From Palsa-504 sp963756575 (GTDB lineage Bacteria > Actinomycetota > Actinomycetes > Streptosporangiales > Streptosporangiaceae), in NCBI GenBank assembly GCA_963756575.1, contig CAVWOM010000001.1, positions 907,569-971,568 of the forward strand: a DNA stretch of 64,000 nt, in the 5' to 3' direction. Positions 42,089 through 52,655 of this stretch are shown piece after piece. Under the pieces are notes generated by a model. The model saw nothing but the letters and a program-made list of their open reading frames with translations, did no database searches and had not been told where the DNA came from. Position 1 is the stretch's first letter; each line of letters begins with the position of its first letter. A program made the position numbers and the translations under genes.

Positions 42089-45000
42089 CGCCACCCGCAC
42101 GCTGGCGTCGCCGACCGGGTGGGTGTCGCCGGCCACCTCGGCGGCCGGGCGGACCTGCAGGTCCGCCGCGAGCGTCTCGGCCGCCACGAACCCGGCGTGG
42201 GCGCGGATGGCGTCGGCGACCTCGCCGTCGGCCCCGATGCTCAGCCGGATCCGGTCCGACACGTCCAGGGCGGCGTCGCGGCGGGCCTGCTGCACGATCC
42301 GGACCACGTCGCGGGCGGTGCCTTCGGCCGCCAGCTCCGGGGTCACCCGCAGGTCGAGCGCGAGCAGCCCGGCGTTACCGGGCAGGGCCGAGGTCGACGC
42401 CGGGTCGGCCGCGACCAGCTTCAGGTCGTACTCCCCGGGCGCCAGCTGGACCCCGGCCGCCAGGATGCCGTCGCCGGCCTGGGTCCACTCGCCCGCCTTG
42501 ACCGCCCGGATCACCTGCTGCACCTGGCCGCCGATCCGGGGTCCGAGCACCCGCGGGTTCACCGCCAGCTCGAACCGGCCCAGGCTGGCCGGGTCCTCGG
42601 CCAGCTCGACCGCCTTGACGTTGACCTCGTCCGCGATCAAGGACGTGAACGGGGCCAGCGACTTGGCGTCGGCGTGGGCGATGGTGAGCGTGGCCAGCGG
42701 CAGCCGGACCCGCAGCTGGTGCGCCTTGCGCAGGCCGAGCGCCGTGCTGCAGACGATGCGGACCAAATCCATCGCCCCGGTCAGCTCCTCGTCGGCCGGG
42801 AAGCCGGACACGTCCGGCCAGTCCTCCAGGTGCACGCTCGTACCGCCGGTCAGCCCGCGCCAGACCTCCTCGGTGGTCAGCGGCAGCAGCGGCGCGGCCG
42901 CCCGGCAGGTGGTCTCCAGCACGGTCCACAGCGTGTCCAGCGCGGCCGGTTCGCCGGCCCAGAACCGGCTCCGCGAGCGGCGGATGTACCAGTTCGTCAG
43001 CACCTCGAGGTGGTCCCGCAGAGCCTGGCAGGCGCCGCCGACGTCATACACGTCGAGCCGGGCGGACATGGCGGTCACCGCCGTCCGGGTCTTGGCCAGG
43101 ATGTACCGGTCCAGGACGTGCTCAGATTTGACCGAACGAGTGGCCTGATACGCCTCGGCGTTCGCGTACAGCGCGAAGAAGTACCAGCAGTTCCACAGCG
43201 GCAGGATCGCCTGGCGGACGCCTTCGCGGATGCCTTGCTCGGTGACGACCAGGTTCCCGCCGCGCAGCACCGGGCTGGCCATCAGGAACCAGCGCATCGC
43301 GTCCGAGCCGAACGTGTCGAAGACCTCGTTCACGTCCGGGTAGTTGCGCAGGCTCTTGGACATCTTCGCCCCGTCGTTGCCGAGGATGATGCCGTGGCTG
43401 ACGCAGGAGGCGAAGGCGGGCCGGTCGAACAGCGCGGTGGCCAGCACGTGCAGCGTGTAGAACCAGCCGCGGGTCTGCCCGATGTACTCGACGATGAAGT
43501 CGCCCGGGTAGTGCGAGTCGAACCACTCGCGGTTCTCGAACGGGTAGTGCACCTGGGCGAACGGCATCGACCCCGACTCGAACCAGCAGTCAAGCACCTC
43601 GGGGACCCGGCGCATCACGGACCGGCCGGTCGGGTCGTCCGGGTTCGGCCGGGTCAGCTCGTCGATGGCCGGGCGGTGCAGGTCGTCCGGGCGGACGCCG
43701 AAGTCGCGCTCGAGCTCGTCCAGCGAGCCGTACACGTCGGTCCGCGGGTAGTTCGGGTCGTCGCTCTGCCAGACCGGGATGGGGGAGCCCCAGAACCGGT
43801 TCCGGCTGATCGACCAGTCCCGCGCGCCGGCCAGCCACTTGCCGAACTGGCCGTGCCTTGACGTGCTCGGGCACCCAGGTGATCTGCTCGTTCAGCTCGA
43901 CCATCCGGTCCTTGAACGTCGACACGGCGACGAACCAGCTCGACACCGCCTTGTAGATCAGCGGGTTGCGGCAGCGCCAGCAGTGCGGGTAGGAGTGCGT
44001 GTACGTCTGGCTGCGGACCAGGCTGCCCTGCTCGCGCAGCTTCGCGGTGATCGGCGCGTTGGCGTCGAACACGTGCTGGCCCTCGAAGTCGGGCACGACC
44101 GCGGTGAAGCGGGCTTGCTCGTCCACCGTGAGCACGGTCGGGATGCCGGCCTCGGTGCAGGCCAGGGCGTCGGCCTCGCCGTAGGCGGGGGCCATGTGCA
44201 CCACCCCGGTGCCGTCCTCGGTGGTGACGTCGCCGGACAGGATGACCCGGAAGGCGTTTTCCGTATCGGCCAGGTAGGGGAAGAGCGGCTCGTACGTCCG
44301 CCCGGCCAGCTCGGCGCCGGTCAGCTCGCCCACGACGGCGGCGTTCTCCAGCTCGCGCTCGTAGGCGGCCTGCCGGTCCCGGGCCAGGATGTACCGCTCG
44401 CCGTCCTTTTCCACCACCACGTAGCTGATGTCCGCGCCGACCGCGGTGGCCAGGTTGGAGGGCAGCGTCCACGGCGTGGTCGTCCAGGCCAGCAGCCACT
44501 CCCCGGTCTCCAGCTTGAACCGGACCGTGACCGACGGGTCCTGCCGCTCGGCGTAGGTGTCGTCGTCCATCCGCAGCTCGTGGTTGGACAGCGGGGTCTC
44601 GCACCGCCAGCAGTACGGCAGCACCTTGAAGCCCTGGTAGACCAGGCCCTTGTCCCATAGCTGACGGAACGCCCACATGACCGATTCCATGTAGGGCAGG
44701 TCCAGCGTCTTGTAGTCGTGGTCGAAGTCGACCCAGCGGGCCTGGCGGGTGACGTAGTCCCGCCACTCGCGGGTGTAGCGCAGCACCGACTCGCGGCAGG
44801 CCTGGTTGAACTTCTCGATCCCCATCGTGACGATGTCGGCCTTGCCGGAGATGCCTAGCAGGCGTTCGGCCTCCACCTCGGCGGGCAGGCCGTGGGTGTC
44901 CCAGCCGAACCGGCGCTCCACCCGGTAGCCCGCCATGGTGCGGAACCGCGGCACCACGTCCTTGACGTAACCGGTGATCAGGTGACCGTAGTGGGGCAGC

Positions 45001-45176
45001 CCGTTGGCGAACGGCGGCCCGTCGTAGAAGACGAACTCCCGGTCGGCCGGCCGCTGCGCCACGGAGGCGCGGAAGGTGTCGCCGGCTTCCCAGTACCCGA
45101 GCACGTCGCGCTCGAGCGAGGGGAAGTGCGGCTGGGCGGGTACTTCGGTTCCACCGGTGCGCGGGTACACAGCCAT
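42068..45176 (-). CDS. ileS: Isoleucyl-tRNA synthetase, interrupted by one extra base
   Basis: A class Ia synthetase that charges tRNA-Ile and edits Val. The N-terminal part has the HIGH-type motif HYGH (PPFANGLPHYGHLITGYVKD), and the editing domain includes TTTPWTLPSN. The C-terminal part has KMSKS (NDGAKMSKSLRNYP) and a long tail, as in the eukaryote-like IleS of actinobacteria. Frame one runs 45176 to about 43855 and ends at VPEHVK. The expected GQFGKWLAGARDW resumes in the next frame after a single surplus base at about 43855. The total is about 1,035 residues when joined. It is regulated by the T-box upstream. Confidence 0.9.
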
Positions 45177-45210
45177 GTTGTCGCGGTCCTTCGGTCAAGC
45201 CTGGGCCACG

Positions 45211-45385
45211 AGGACGACGCGCCCGCTCCTGCGCGGGCGTACCGCGGTACCACCTCGCTTGCCACCGGGACCCGGCGACCGCTCATTGGCCGGCTGTGAC
45301 GGGCCGGACCCGCCCGGTTCTAATCAGGCCCCGTGATCTGGGCCCTTTCTTCCGGGAGCTCCCCGGTGATAGCCGGATCGACGCC
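45211..45385 (-). promoter_or_regulatory. T-box riboswitch of ileS
   Basis: The minus strand contains GAGGTGGTACCGCGG, the conserved T-box bulge that pairs with uncharged tRNA CCA. Upstream lies a short stem I with CTATCACCGGGGAGC, where ATC would be the Ile specifier codon. This matches the ultrashort, translation-controlling T-boxes known in front of actinobacterial ileS. Confidence 0.9.
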
Positions 45386-45474
45386 TTAGCCTTCAGCGTA
45401 GCCGCTGGCGCGGGTATTCCGCGCCTTCTTATTCGGGAGGCAGCGAGCCCGGCTTGTCACTAAAATCCGCTTCT

Positions 45475-46995
45475 GTGAGCCAGGCTCCCGTGGATGTGCG
45501 GCCGCCGGAAGGTCCGCCGGTCCCGCCGGGTCCGCCCCGGCCGTCCGGGCCGTCCGGGCCGGTCAAGCGCACCTGGTGGGTCCTGCCCTACTTCGGCGGC
45601 CTGCTGGCGGTGATCGTGGCGGCGGCCGCGGTCACGGCGGTGCTGCACACCCCGCGGCTCGGCCACCGGGCCGCCGCCCTGGCCACGCCGTCCGCTACCG
45701 GGGCCACGACCGCGCCGGTGCCCGCGCAGGTGTACCCGGACGCCCTGTTCCGCCAGCTGACCGCTGCCCTGCAGACCGGGAACCGGGCCGGGTTCCTCGG
45801 CCTGGCCTCGGCCGCGGCCCGGCCCGCCATGGCGACCTGGTGGGACAACCTGAAGGCGATCGGCTTCACCACCGGCGCGGTCATCCCGACCGCGCGCCAC
45901 GACCTGGTGCGGGTCGACCGCCACGGCAACGGCACCGCCGTCGTGCTGGCCGGGGCGCACAGCCCGCTCGACCCGGCCGGGAACCAGGGCCGGCCGGACG
46001 TCCCGCTGACCCGGTACCGGATCGGCCTGCACTTCGCGCGGCCCGGCGCGACCGGGCAGATCACCTCCTGGCGGTCCCTCGACCACGCCCCCTGGGACAC
46101 CGGGACCCTGTACGTCCGCAAGGGCCCGCACGTGGTGGTGGCCGGGCCGGCCGGCGAGAGCGCGGTGGTCGACCAGAGCGTGCCGGTCGCCGAGGCCGCC
46201 GCGGACTACGACATCGGCCTGGTCAACCACGTCAACTTCCAGGACCTGGACGGGCAGCAGGGCTTCGTGGTGTTCGTCTCGGGCCAGGCCGCGACCAGGA
46301 ACAGCTGGCTCACGCCGGTGAGGCAGCCCTCGGCGTGGCCGCCGCGGTTCCTCGGCGCCCAGGTGTTCCAGCTGCCCGGGCCCGGCTCGACCCCGGTCGA
46401 CGCGACCGGCGCGGGCAGCATCTCGGACGGCTCCACCGGCGGCGCCCGGGTCGTGGTCGGGCCGTACCAGGACAGCAACAGCGGCCAGCCGCACGGCCAG
46501 ACGGTCACGCTGGTGCGCGACTTCATGCTGGACATCCTGGCCGCGCACGACCAGGCCCTGGCCAACGGCCTGGCCGCGATCCGGGTCCCGTCCTGGTCGC
46601 AGCAAGGGTTCGCGGTCGCGGTGCAGCTCCTGTTCGAGGCGGACAGTGACCCGGCTCCGGCCCGGTACGACTTCAGCTTGCTCACCGGTGACCTGCACGG
46701 CCTGCCGGCCAGCTACAAGGGCGGCGCCCTGCCCACGGCCTGGAAGCAGCTGTACGGGCCGCCGCTGGGCCCGGCCGAGCACTGGAACGAGGTGGCGGCC
46801 AGCGTCTACGCCTACATCGAGGCCAGGTACGGGATGAACCAGATGTTCGCCTCGGCCATGCTGATGTACACCCGGTACGCCAAGCCGTTCGGCAACATCC
46901 TGGGGCCCGGCAGCGACCCGGCCAAGGGCACGTTCGTCTTCCGCTCCTCGGGCAGCGTCAAGGCGGGCTGGGAGGCCTGGCTGGCCCGGCTCTGA
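45475..46995 (+). CDS. Membrane-anchored hypothetical protein
   Basis: A 506-residue protein: a Pro-rich cytoplasmic N-terminus (about 30 residues), one transmembrane helix (FGGLLAVIVAAAAVTAVL), then a large extracellular domain. FRQLTAALQTGNRAGFL resembles start regions of nuclear-transport-factor-like folds. The end (FVFRSSGSVKAGWEAWL, MFASAMLMYTRYAKPFGN) resembles the non-catalytic peptidase-like region of other actinobacterial proteins. I recognise no function. The GTG at 45475 follows TAAAAT by 8 bp, so the mRNA may be leaderless. Confidence 0.75.
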   Translation: MSQAPVDVRPPEGPPVPPGPPRPSGPSGPVKRTWWVLPYFGGLLAVIVAAAAVTAVLHTPRLGHRAAALATPSATGATTAPVPAQVYPDALFRQLTAALQTGNRAGFLGLASAAARPAMATWWDNLKAIGFTTGAVIPTARHDLVRVDRHGNGTAVVLAGAHSPLDPAGNQGRPDVPLTRYRIGLHFARPGATGQITSWRSLDHAPWDTGTLYVRKGPHVVVAGPAGESAVVDQSVPVAEAAADYDIGLVNHVNFQDLDGQQGFVVFVSGQAATRNSWLTPVRQPSAWPPRFLGAQVFQLPGPGSTPVDATGAGSISDGSTGGARVVVGPYQDSNSGQPHGQTVTLVRDFMLDILAAHDQALANGLAAIRVPSWSQQGFAVAVQLLFEADSDPAPARYDFSLLTGDLHGLPASYKGGALPTAWKQLYGPPLGPAEHWNEVAASVYAYIEARYGMNQMFASAMLMYTRYAKPFGNILGPGSDPAKGTFVFRSSGSVKAGWEAWLARL

Positions 46996-47034
46996 GCTGG
47001 CCGCCCCTGAGCCTGGCCCGGCCCTGAGCCTGCC

Positions 47035-49173
47035 TCAGGCGCGGACGGCGTACACCCGGTGGTCGAGGCTGCCGAAGTAGACCACGCCGTTCGCCACCAG
47101 GAGCTGCGAGCGGACGGCGCCACCGGTCCGGTACCGCCACTGCCGCGTCCCGGTGCTGACGTCGATGGCGTGCAGGTAGCCGTCGTCGCTGCCGGCGTAG
47201 AGCGTGCCGCCGCTGACGGCCAGCCCGGAGCTGACCGCGCTGCCGGCCGGGTAGGTCCACAGCCGGTTGCCTTCGATGTTCACGGCCTGGACCGAGCCGC
47301 CGGCCGTGCCGGCGTACACCGTGTCCTGCTGGGACACCAGCGCGCCGCCGATCGCGGCGCCCAGCGGGAGCCGCCAGTTCGCCGTGAGGTCGGTGCCGGT
47401 GAGGGCGTCCAGGCCGTACAGGTTGCCGTGCTCGTCGCCGGCGTAGACCCGGGCCGGGGAGGCCTGCGCGAGACCGGTGCGCACCCGGCCGCGCAGGGCG
47501 TATTTCCACTGGAGCTCGCCGCTGCGGGTGTCGAAGGCGTACACGTGGCCGTCGTCGCTGCCGGCGTAGACCTTGTTGTCGAACGGGGCGCGGCCGGGCA
47601 TCGGGCCCGGGCGCACCGGGCCGCCGGTCCGGTAGCGCCACTTCAGGTGCCGGCTGCCCGCCTCGAGCGCGTAGACGGTGTCGCCGCCGGCGGCGTAGAC
47701 CACGTCGCCGGCCACCGCGGACCACTCCGCGGCCGGCTGGCCCGCCGGATACGTCCAGGACGGGCCGCCCGCGGTAACAGGCAGCGCGTGCACCGTCCCG
47801 CCGGCGGTGGTGACGAACAGGGCGCTCCCGGCCGCCGTGACCGCCGCCCGCACCGCCTGGCCGAAGGCGAAGGTCCTGATCCGGCGGCCGCTGGCGGCGT
47901 CGAGGACGTAGACGTGACCGTCGTCGCTGCCGATGCAGACGGCCCGGCCCGCGAGCGCGGCGCCGGAGGTGACCTGGCCGCCGGTCGGGTGTGACCACAG
48001 CAGGCGGCCGGGCTCGCGGGCGGCCGCGGGCGTCCCCGGGCGGTTTCCGCTTCCGGCCAGTTCCCAGCCCGCTACCCCCAGCCCGGCGGCCGCGGCCAGG
48101 CCGGCCAGCCCGGTCAGCGCGCGACGGCGGGTGAGCGCGCCCGGTTCCCGCCCGCGGCCCGGCCGGCCCGGGGGCGGGATGGTGCCCGGCCGGTCCCGGG
48201 GCGGGAGGGGGCGGAGCCGGTCGCCGATCGACGCGGCGACGCCGCCGGTCGGCTCGCCGTCCGGCTGGAGCGCCGCCGCCTGGCCGGTCAGCCCGGCTTC
48301 GTACCGGGCGATCAGCGCGGCCACCGGACCGGGCCAGAACGACGCCGACGCCGGGTGATCACCGGGCGGCCCGGTGCCCGCACAGGCCCGCAGCACCTGC
48401 GCCAGCGTCAGCCGCCCGGCCGGGTTCTTGACCAGGCAGCCCGCGACCAGGTCGCGCAGGCCCGCGGGCACGGCGCCGAGCTCGGGCGGAGCGTAGATCA
48501 CCCGGTACAGCACGGCGGGCGGGTCGCCGTCGCCGAACGGCACGCCGCCGGTGGCGGCGAAGCACAGCACGCAGCCGAGCGCGAACACGTCGCTGGCCGG
48601 GCCGATCTCGTCGCCCCCGGCCTGCTCGGGCGACATGTAGGCGGCGGTGCCGAAGGTGATGCCGGTGGTGGTCAGCGACGTGCCGTCCAGCGCCCGGGCC
48701 ACGCCGAAGTCGATGACCCGGGGGCCGTCGGCGGCCAGCAGCACGTTCGTCGGCTTGAGGTCCCGGTGCACCAGGCCCCGGGCGTGCACCGCCCGCAGCG
48801 CCTCGGCCAGCCCGGCCGCCAGCCGCCAGACCGCCCGTTCGGGCAGCGGCCCGTCGGCGCGGACCGCGTCGTACAGCGAGGGACCCGGCACGTAGCTGGT
48901 CGCCAGCCACGGCGGCATGTCGTCCGGCCCGGCGTCGATCACCTGGGCCGTGTACAGGCCGTTGACCGCGCGGGCGGCGCCGACCTCGAGCGCGAACCGC
49001 CGGACGAACGCCGGGTCGGCGGCGAACTCGGGGTGGCAGACCTTCACCGCCACCGCCCGGCCGCCGGGGGAGTAGCCGAGGAAGACCTGGCCCATCCCGC
49101 CCGCGCCGAGCCGGGCCCGCAGCCGGAACTCCCCGGCGCTGCGCGGGTCGCCGGGCTGCAGCGGCTCGATCAT
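47035..49173 (-). CDS. Serine/threonine protein kinase with PQQ-repeat sensor, A
   Basis: A 712-residue protein. The kinase domain (15-265) has the G-loop GAGGMG (23-28), Lys44, HRDLKPTN (136-143), DFG (155-157) and SPEQ. A Pro/Arg linker leads to a single hydrophobic segment (352-372) preceded by TRRR. The C-terminal 330 residues form a PQQ/quinoprotein-type beta-propeller (repeats such as YAGSDDGHVYAFDTRSGELQWKY). The kinase should be cytoplasmic and the propeller outside, probably binding cell-wall ligands. It lies 21 bp after a second kinase of the same build. Confidence 0.92.
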   Translation of the reverse strand: MIEPLQPGDPRSAGEFRLRARLGAGGMGQVFLGYSPGGRAVAVKVCHPEFAADPAFVRRFALEVGAARAVNGLYTAQVIDAGPDDMPPWLATSYVPGPSLYDAVRADGPLPERAVWRLAAGLAEALRAVHARGLVHRDLKPTNVLLAADGPRVIDFGVARALDGTSLTTTGITFGTAAYMSPEQAGGDEIGPASDVFALGCVLCFAATGGVPFGDGDPPAVLYRVIYAPPELGAVPAGLRDLVAGCLVKNPAGRLTLAQVLRACAGTGPPGDHPASASFWPGPVAALIARYEAGLTGQAAALQPDGEPTGGVAASIGDRLRPLPPRDRPGTIPPPGRPGRGREPGALTRRRALTGLAGLAAAAGLGVAGWELAGSGNRPGTPAAAREPGRLLWSHPTGGQVTSGAALAGRAVCIGSDDGHVYVLDAASGRRIRTFAFGQAVRAAVTAAGSALFVTTAGGTVHALPVTAGGPSWTYPAGQPAAEWSAVAGDVVYAAGGDTVYALEAGSRHLKWRYRTGGPVRPGPMPGRAPFDNKVYAGSDDGHVYAFDTRSGELQWKYALRGRVRTGLAQASPARVYAGDEHGNLYGLDALTGTDLTANWRLPLGAAIGGALVSQQDTVYAGTAGGSVQAVNIEGNRLWTYPAGSAVSSGLAVSGGTLYAGSDDGYLHAIDVSTGTRQWRYRTGGAVRSQLLVANGVVYFGSLDHRVYAVRA

Positions 49174-49194
49174 CTCGTGCTCACTGTGCTTTCG

Positions 49195-51489
49195 TCACTG
49201 GGCGGCCACCGCGTAGACCCGGTTCCCGGCGCCGAAGTACAGGCTTCCGCCGGCCAGCTGGACCGCCGTGCCGATCCCGTCGGCGGCGCTGAAGCTCCAG
49301 AGCGGGCGGCCCGTGCTGGCCTGCCGCGCGGTCAGCACCCCGTTATTGCTGCCGCTGTAGACGACGCCCGCGGCCACCACCGGCGCCGGGTACGCGCCGC
49401 CGGCCACCTGGACCTTCCACCGCGGCTTCCCGGTCGCGGCGTTCAGCGCGTTCAGGTCGCCCGGTCCCGACTGCTCGCTGCTCCGGGTGAAGGCGGCGAA
49501 CACCGTGCCGCCCGCGACGGCCAGGTCGGGCGGGAACTGTGATACCCCCGCGGGGTACTGCCAGAGCTGGCGGTGGGTGGCGGCCCGGATCGCGTAGAGC
49601 GCGCTGGCCTTGGCGTCGCCGTCGCCGGCGGCGACCCCGCCGACGTAGACGACGCCGTTGGCTACCACCGGCGGCGTGGCGAAGGTGACGTTCTTGCCCG
49701 AGATGCGCCAGCGCCTGGTTCCGCTGGTGGCGTCGTAGGCGAACAGCTCGCCGTTCGAGCTGGTGGCGTACACGGTGCCGCCGTCCACGGCCAGGCCGCC
49801 GGTCACGTCGGAGACCGGGCCGAACTCGGCGCTCCAGAGCAGGCCGCCGCTGGCCGCGCTCAGCGCGGATACGCCCCCGGTCGTGTTGCTCTTGGCCGGG
49901 GAGCCCAGGTAGACGACACCCCCCGCCACGACCAGACCCAGCGGGCCGCCCTGGGTGGAAGCGCTCCACCGCTGCCTTCCCGTGGCGGAGTCGAGCGCGT
50001 ACGCGCCGCCGTCGATCGCGTCCGCGACGTAAACGGCCGTCCCGGCCGCGGCCATCTTGTCGTTGAACTCGCGGGTGGTCGAGCGCTGCCAGGCGGGCTT
50101 CCCGGTCGCGGCCTCCAGCGCGTAGACCTTGCTGGTCGCGGTGCCGGCGTAGACGGTCCCGCCGCTGACCGTGATCGCCTGCACCGCGCCGCTGGCGGTG
50201 AAGGTCCAGATCTTGGTGCCCGGCCGCGGCCGCGGCCGGGCGGGAGCCCCGGACGAGCCGGAGGCCTTCCCCGGGCGGGTGAGTTCCCAGCCCGCCACCG
50301 CCAGCCCGCCGGTGGCCATCCCAGCCAGCGCGGCCAGCGCCCGGCGCCGGCCCATCGGGGGCCCCGCCGGCGCGGTGCGGTCGCCTGGCCCGGGCGCGGG
50401 CGGCGTGAGCGGGGTGAGCGGTGCGGGCGGCTCGGGCGTGGGCGGTGCGGGCGGCTCGGGCGTGGGCGGTGCGGGCGGCTCGGGCCGGTCCAGCGGCGGC
50501 GTGACCCGCGAGTCCTCGGGCACCTGCACCACCGTGGCCGGCGTGACCGACGGCAGGGTGTACGGGCCGCCCGTCCCGCCGTCCGGCTCGCCTGCCCCGC
50601 CGTCCGCCCCTTCGCTCAGCCCGGCCTGGTGGGCGGCGATGAGCCGGGCCACCGGCGCGGGCCAGAACGCGCCCGGGTCGCCGAACGGCACGGCCCCCAT
50701 CAGGGCGGCCGTCAGTTCGGCCGGGGTCGGCCGCTGGGCCGGGTCCTTGGCCAGGCAGGCGGCGGCCAGGTCGCGCAGCCCCGGCGGCACCTGGTCCAGG
50801 TCCGGCTCGGTATGCACGATGCGGTAGAGCATCACCGCGGGATGCCCGGTACCGAACGGGTTGCCGCCCGTGGCCGCGAAGTACAGCACGCCACCGAGGG
50901 AGAAGACGTCGCTGGGCGGCCCGGCCGGCTGGCTCTGGGCCTGTTCCGGCGACATGTACGAGGGCGTGCCGAGCAGGCTCTCGGCCGACGTCAGCACGGT
51001 GCCGTCCAGCGCGCGGGCGATGCCGAAGTCGATCACCCGCGGCCCGTCGGCGGCCAGCAGCACGTTGCCCGGCTTGAGGTCCCGGTGCACCAGGCCGCAG
51101 GAGTGGATGACGCGCAGCGCCTCGGCCAGTCCGGCCGCCAGCTTCAGCACCGCGTCCTCGGGCAGCGGCCCGGACGCCGTCACGACCTCCTGCAGGGACG
51201 GGCCCGGAACGTAGGCGGTGGCCAGCCACGGCGGGTGGTCGTCGGGCCCGGCCGCCACCACCGGGGCGGCGTACCCGCCGTTGACCGCCAGCGCGGCGGC
51301 GACCTCGCGCCGGAACCGGCCGACGAAGGCGCCGTCCCGGGCCAGGTGGGGATGGATGACCTTGACCGCCACCGCCCGGCCGCCCGGCGACGACCCCAGG
51401 TAGACCCGGCCCATCCCGCCGGCTCCCAGCCGCTGGTGCAGGCGGAATTCCCCGATCATGCGCGGATCCTCCGCGCTCAGCGGAAGCAT
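49195..51489 (-). CDS. Serine/threonine protein kinase with PQQ-repeat sensor, B
   Basis: 764 residues, start ATG at 51489 behind GAGGAG. Kinase motifs: GAGGMG, Lys43, HRDLKPGN (135-142), DFG (154-156), MSPEQ. A linker with three copies of the unit PEPPAPPT precedes a hydrophobic segment starting MGRRRALAALAG, then a PQQ propeller. The kinase domain closely resembles kinase A (VPGPSL, DGPRVIDFG, FAATGG), so the pair arose by tandem duplication. The propellers have diverged more, which suggests different ligands. Confidence 0.92.
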   Translation of the reverse strand: MLPLSAEDPRMIGEFRLHQRLGAGGMGRVYLGSSPGGRAVAVKVIHPHLARDGAFVGRFRREVAAALAVNGGYAAPVVAAGPDDHPPWLATAYVPGPSLQEVVTASGPLPEDAVLKLAAGLAEALRVIHSCGLVHRDLKPGNVLLAADGPRVIDFGIARALDGTVLTSAESLLGTPSYMSPEQAQSQPAGPPSDVFSLGGVLYFAATGGNPFGTGHPAVMLYRIVHTEPDLDQVPPGLRDLAAACLAKDPAQRPTPAELTAALMGAVPFGDPGAFWPAPVARLIAAHQAGLSEGADGGAGEPDGGTGGPYTLPSVTPATVVQVPEDSRVTPPLDRPEPPAPPTPEPPAPPTPEPPAPLTPLTPPAPGPGDRTAPAGPPMGRRRALAALAGMATGGLAVAGWELTRPGKASGSSGAPARPRPRPGTKIWTFTASGAVQAITVSGGTVYAGTATSKVYALEAATGKPAWQRSTTREFNDKMAAAGTAVYVADAIDGGAYALDSATGRQRWSASTQGGPLGLVVAGGVVYLGSPAKSNTTGGVSALSAASGGLLWSAEFGPVSDVTGGLAVDGGTVYATSSNGELFAYDATSGTRRWRISGKNVTFATPPVVANGVVYVGGVAAGDGDAKASALYAIRAATHRQLWQYPAGVSQFPPDLAVAGGTVFAAFTRSSEQSGPGDLNALNAATGKPRWKVQVAGGAYPAPVVAAGVVYSGSNNGVLTARQASTGRPLWSFSAADGIGTAVQLAGGSLYFGAGNRVYAVAAQ

Positions 51490-51617
51490 CTCGACTCCTC
51501 GGCTACCGGTCCCCGTCGGCACCCGGGCTCCCGCGCTCCTGGCCCCCCAGCCGCCCGAGCCCGAACGGTACCATCTGCGGCCTATTGTGCCGCCCGGTCC
51601 CCGCGGCGGTACGGGGT

Positions 51618-52637
51618 TTAGGGGTTTCCGGCCAGCCAGGCGTCGATCCCGGCCAGCAGCTCCGCCCGCCGCCCGGCCGGGGCGGCCGAGCCGAGGACCG
51701 ACGCCCGGGCCAGGTCGGCCAGGCCGGCGTCGGAGAACCCGTGCGCGTGCCGGGCGATCTCGTACTGCGCGGCCAGCCGGGGGCCGAACAGCAGCGGGTC
51801 GTCGGCCCCGAGCGCGACCGGCACGCCGGCCTCGAACAGGCGGCGCAGCGGGACCGCGGCCGGGTCGGCCACGACCCCCAGCGCGACGTTGGAGGAGGGG
51901 CACACCTCGCAGGTGACCGCGTTGGCCGCCAGCCGCTTGACCAGAGCCGGGTCCTCGACGGCCCGGATACCGTGCCCGACCCGGTCCGCGTGCAGGTCGT
52001 CGAGGCAGGCCGCCACGCTGTCCGGGCCGGCCAGCTCGCCTCCGTGCGGGACCAGCCGCAGCCCGGCCCGCGCGGCGATCCGGAACGCGGCGGTGAACTC
52101 GGCCGCCGCACCGCGCCGTTCGTCGTTCGACAGCCCGAAGCCGGTCACGCCCCGGCCCGCGTACTGGGCGGCCAGCCGGGCCAGGGTCCTGGCCTCGAGC
52201 GGGTGCTTGGTCCGGTTGGCCGCCACGATGACGCCGATGCCGACCCCGGTCACCCGCTCCGCCGCCGCGGCGGCGTCGAGGACGAGCTCGAGCACCGCCG
52301 TGATCCCGCCGAACCGGGCCGCGTAACCCGACGGGTCGACCTGGATTTCCAGCCAGCGTGAGCCCTCGGCCCGTTCGTCCTGTGCGGTCTCGGTGATCAG
52401 CCGCCGTACGTCGGCGGGGGTACGCAGAACCGAACGCGCCGTGTCGTACAGCCGCTGGAACCGGAACCAGCCCCGCTCGTCCGCGCCGCTCAGCCGGGGC
52501 GGCCATTCCTCGGTCAGCGCGGGCGGCAGCCGGACGCCGTGCTCCCCGGCCAGCTCGACCAGCGTGGCGTGCCGCATCGCGCCGGTGAAGTGCAGGTGCA
52601 GATGCGCCTTGGGGAGCGTGGTCAGCGGCCGGGACAT
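51618..52637 (-). CDS. add: Adenosine deaminase
   Basis: A 339-residue TIM-barrel amidohydrolase that converts adenosine to inosine. Zinc-binding His14 and His16 (AHLHLHFTG), PHGGE with the catalytic Glu region, RVGHGIRA, and the final Asp-Asp pair GADDPLLFG are all present. CPSSNVALG matches the family. It lies just upstream of aspC in the conserved actinobacterial order and is probably co-transcribed with it (18 bp gap). Confidence 0.9.
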   Translation of the reverse strand: MSRPLTTLPKAHLHLHFTGAMRHATLVELAGEHGVRLPPALTEEWPPRLSGADERGWFRFQRLYDTARSVLRTPADVRRLITETAQDERAEGSRWLEIQVDPSGYAARFGGITAVLELVLDAAAAAERVTGVGIGVIVAANRTKHPLEARTLARLAAQYAGRGVTGFGLSNDERRGAAAEFTAAFRIAARAGLRLVPHGGELAGPDSVAACLDDLHADRVGHGIRAVEDPALVKRLAANAVTCEVCPSSNVALGVVADPAAVPLRRLFEAGVPVALGADDPLLFGPRLAAQYEIARHAHGFSDAGLADLARASVLGSAAPAGRRAELLAGIDAWLAGNP

Positions 52638-52655
52638 CCAGACAGTGTGCCGTGC

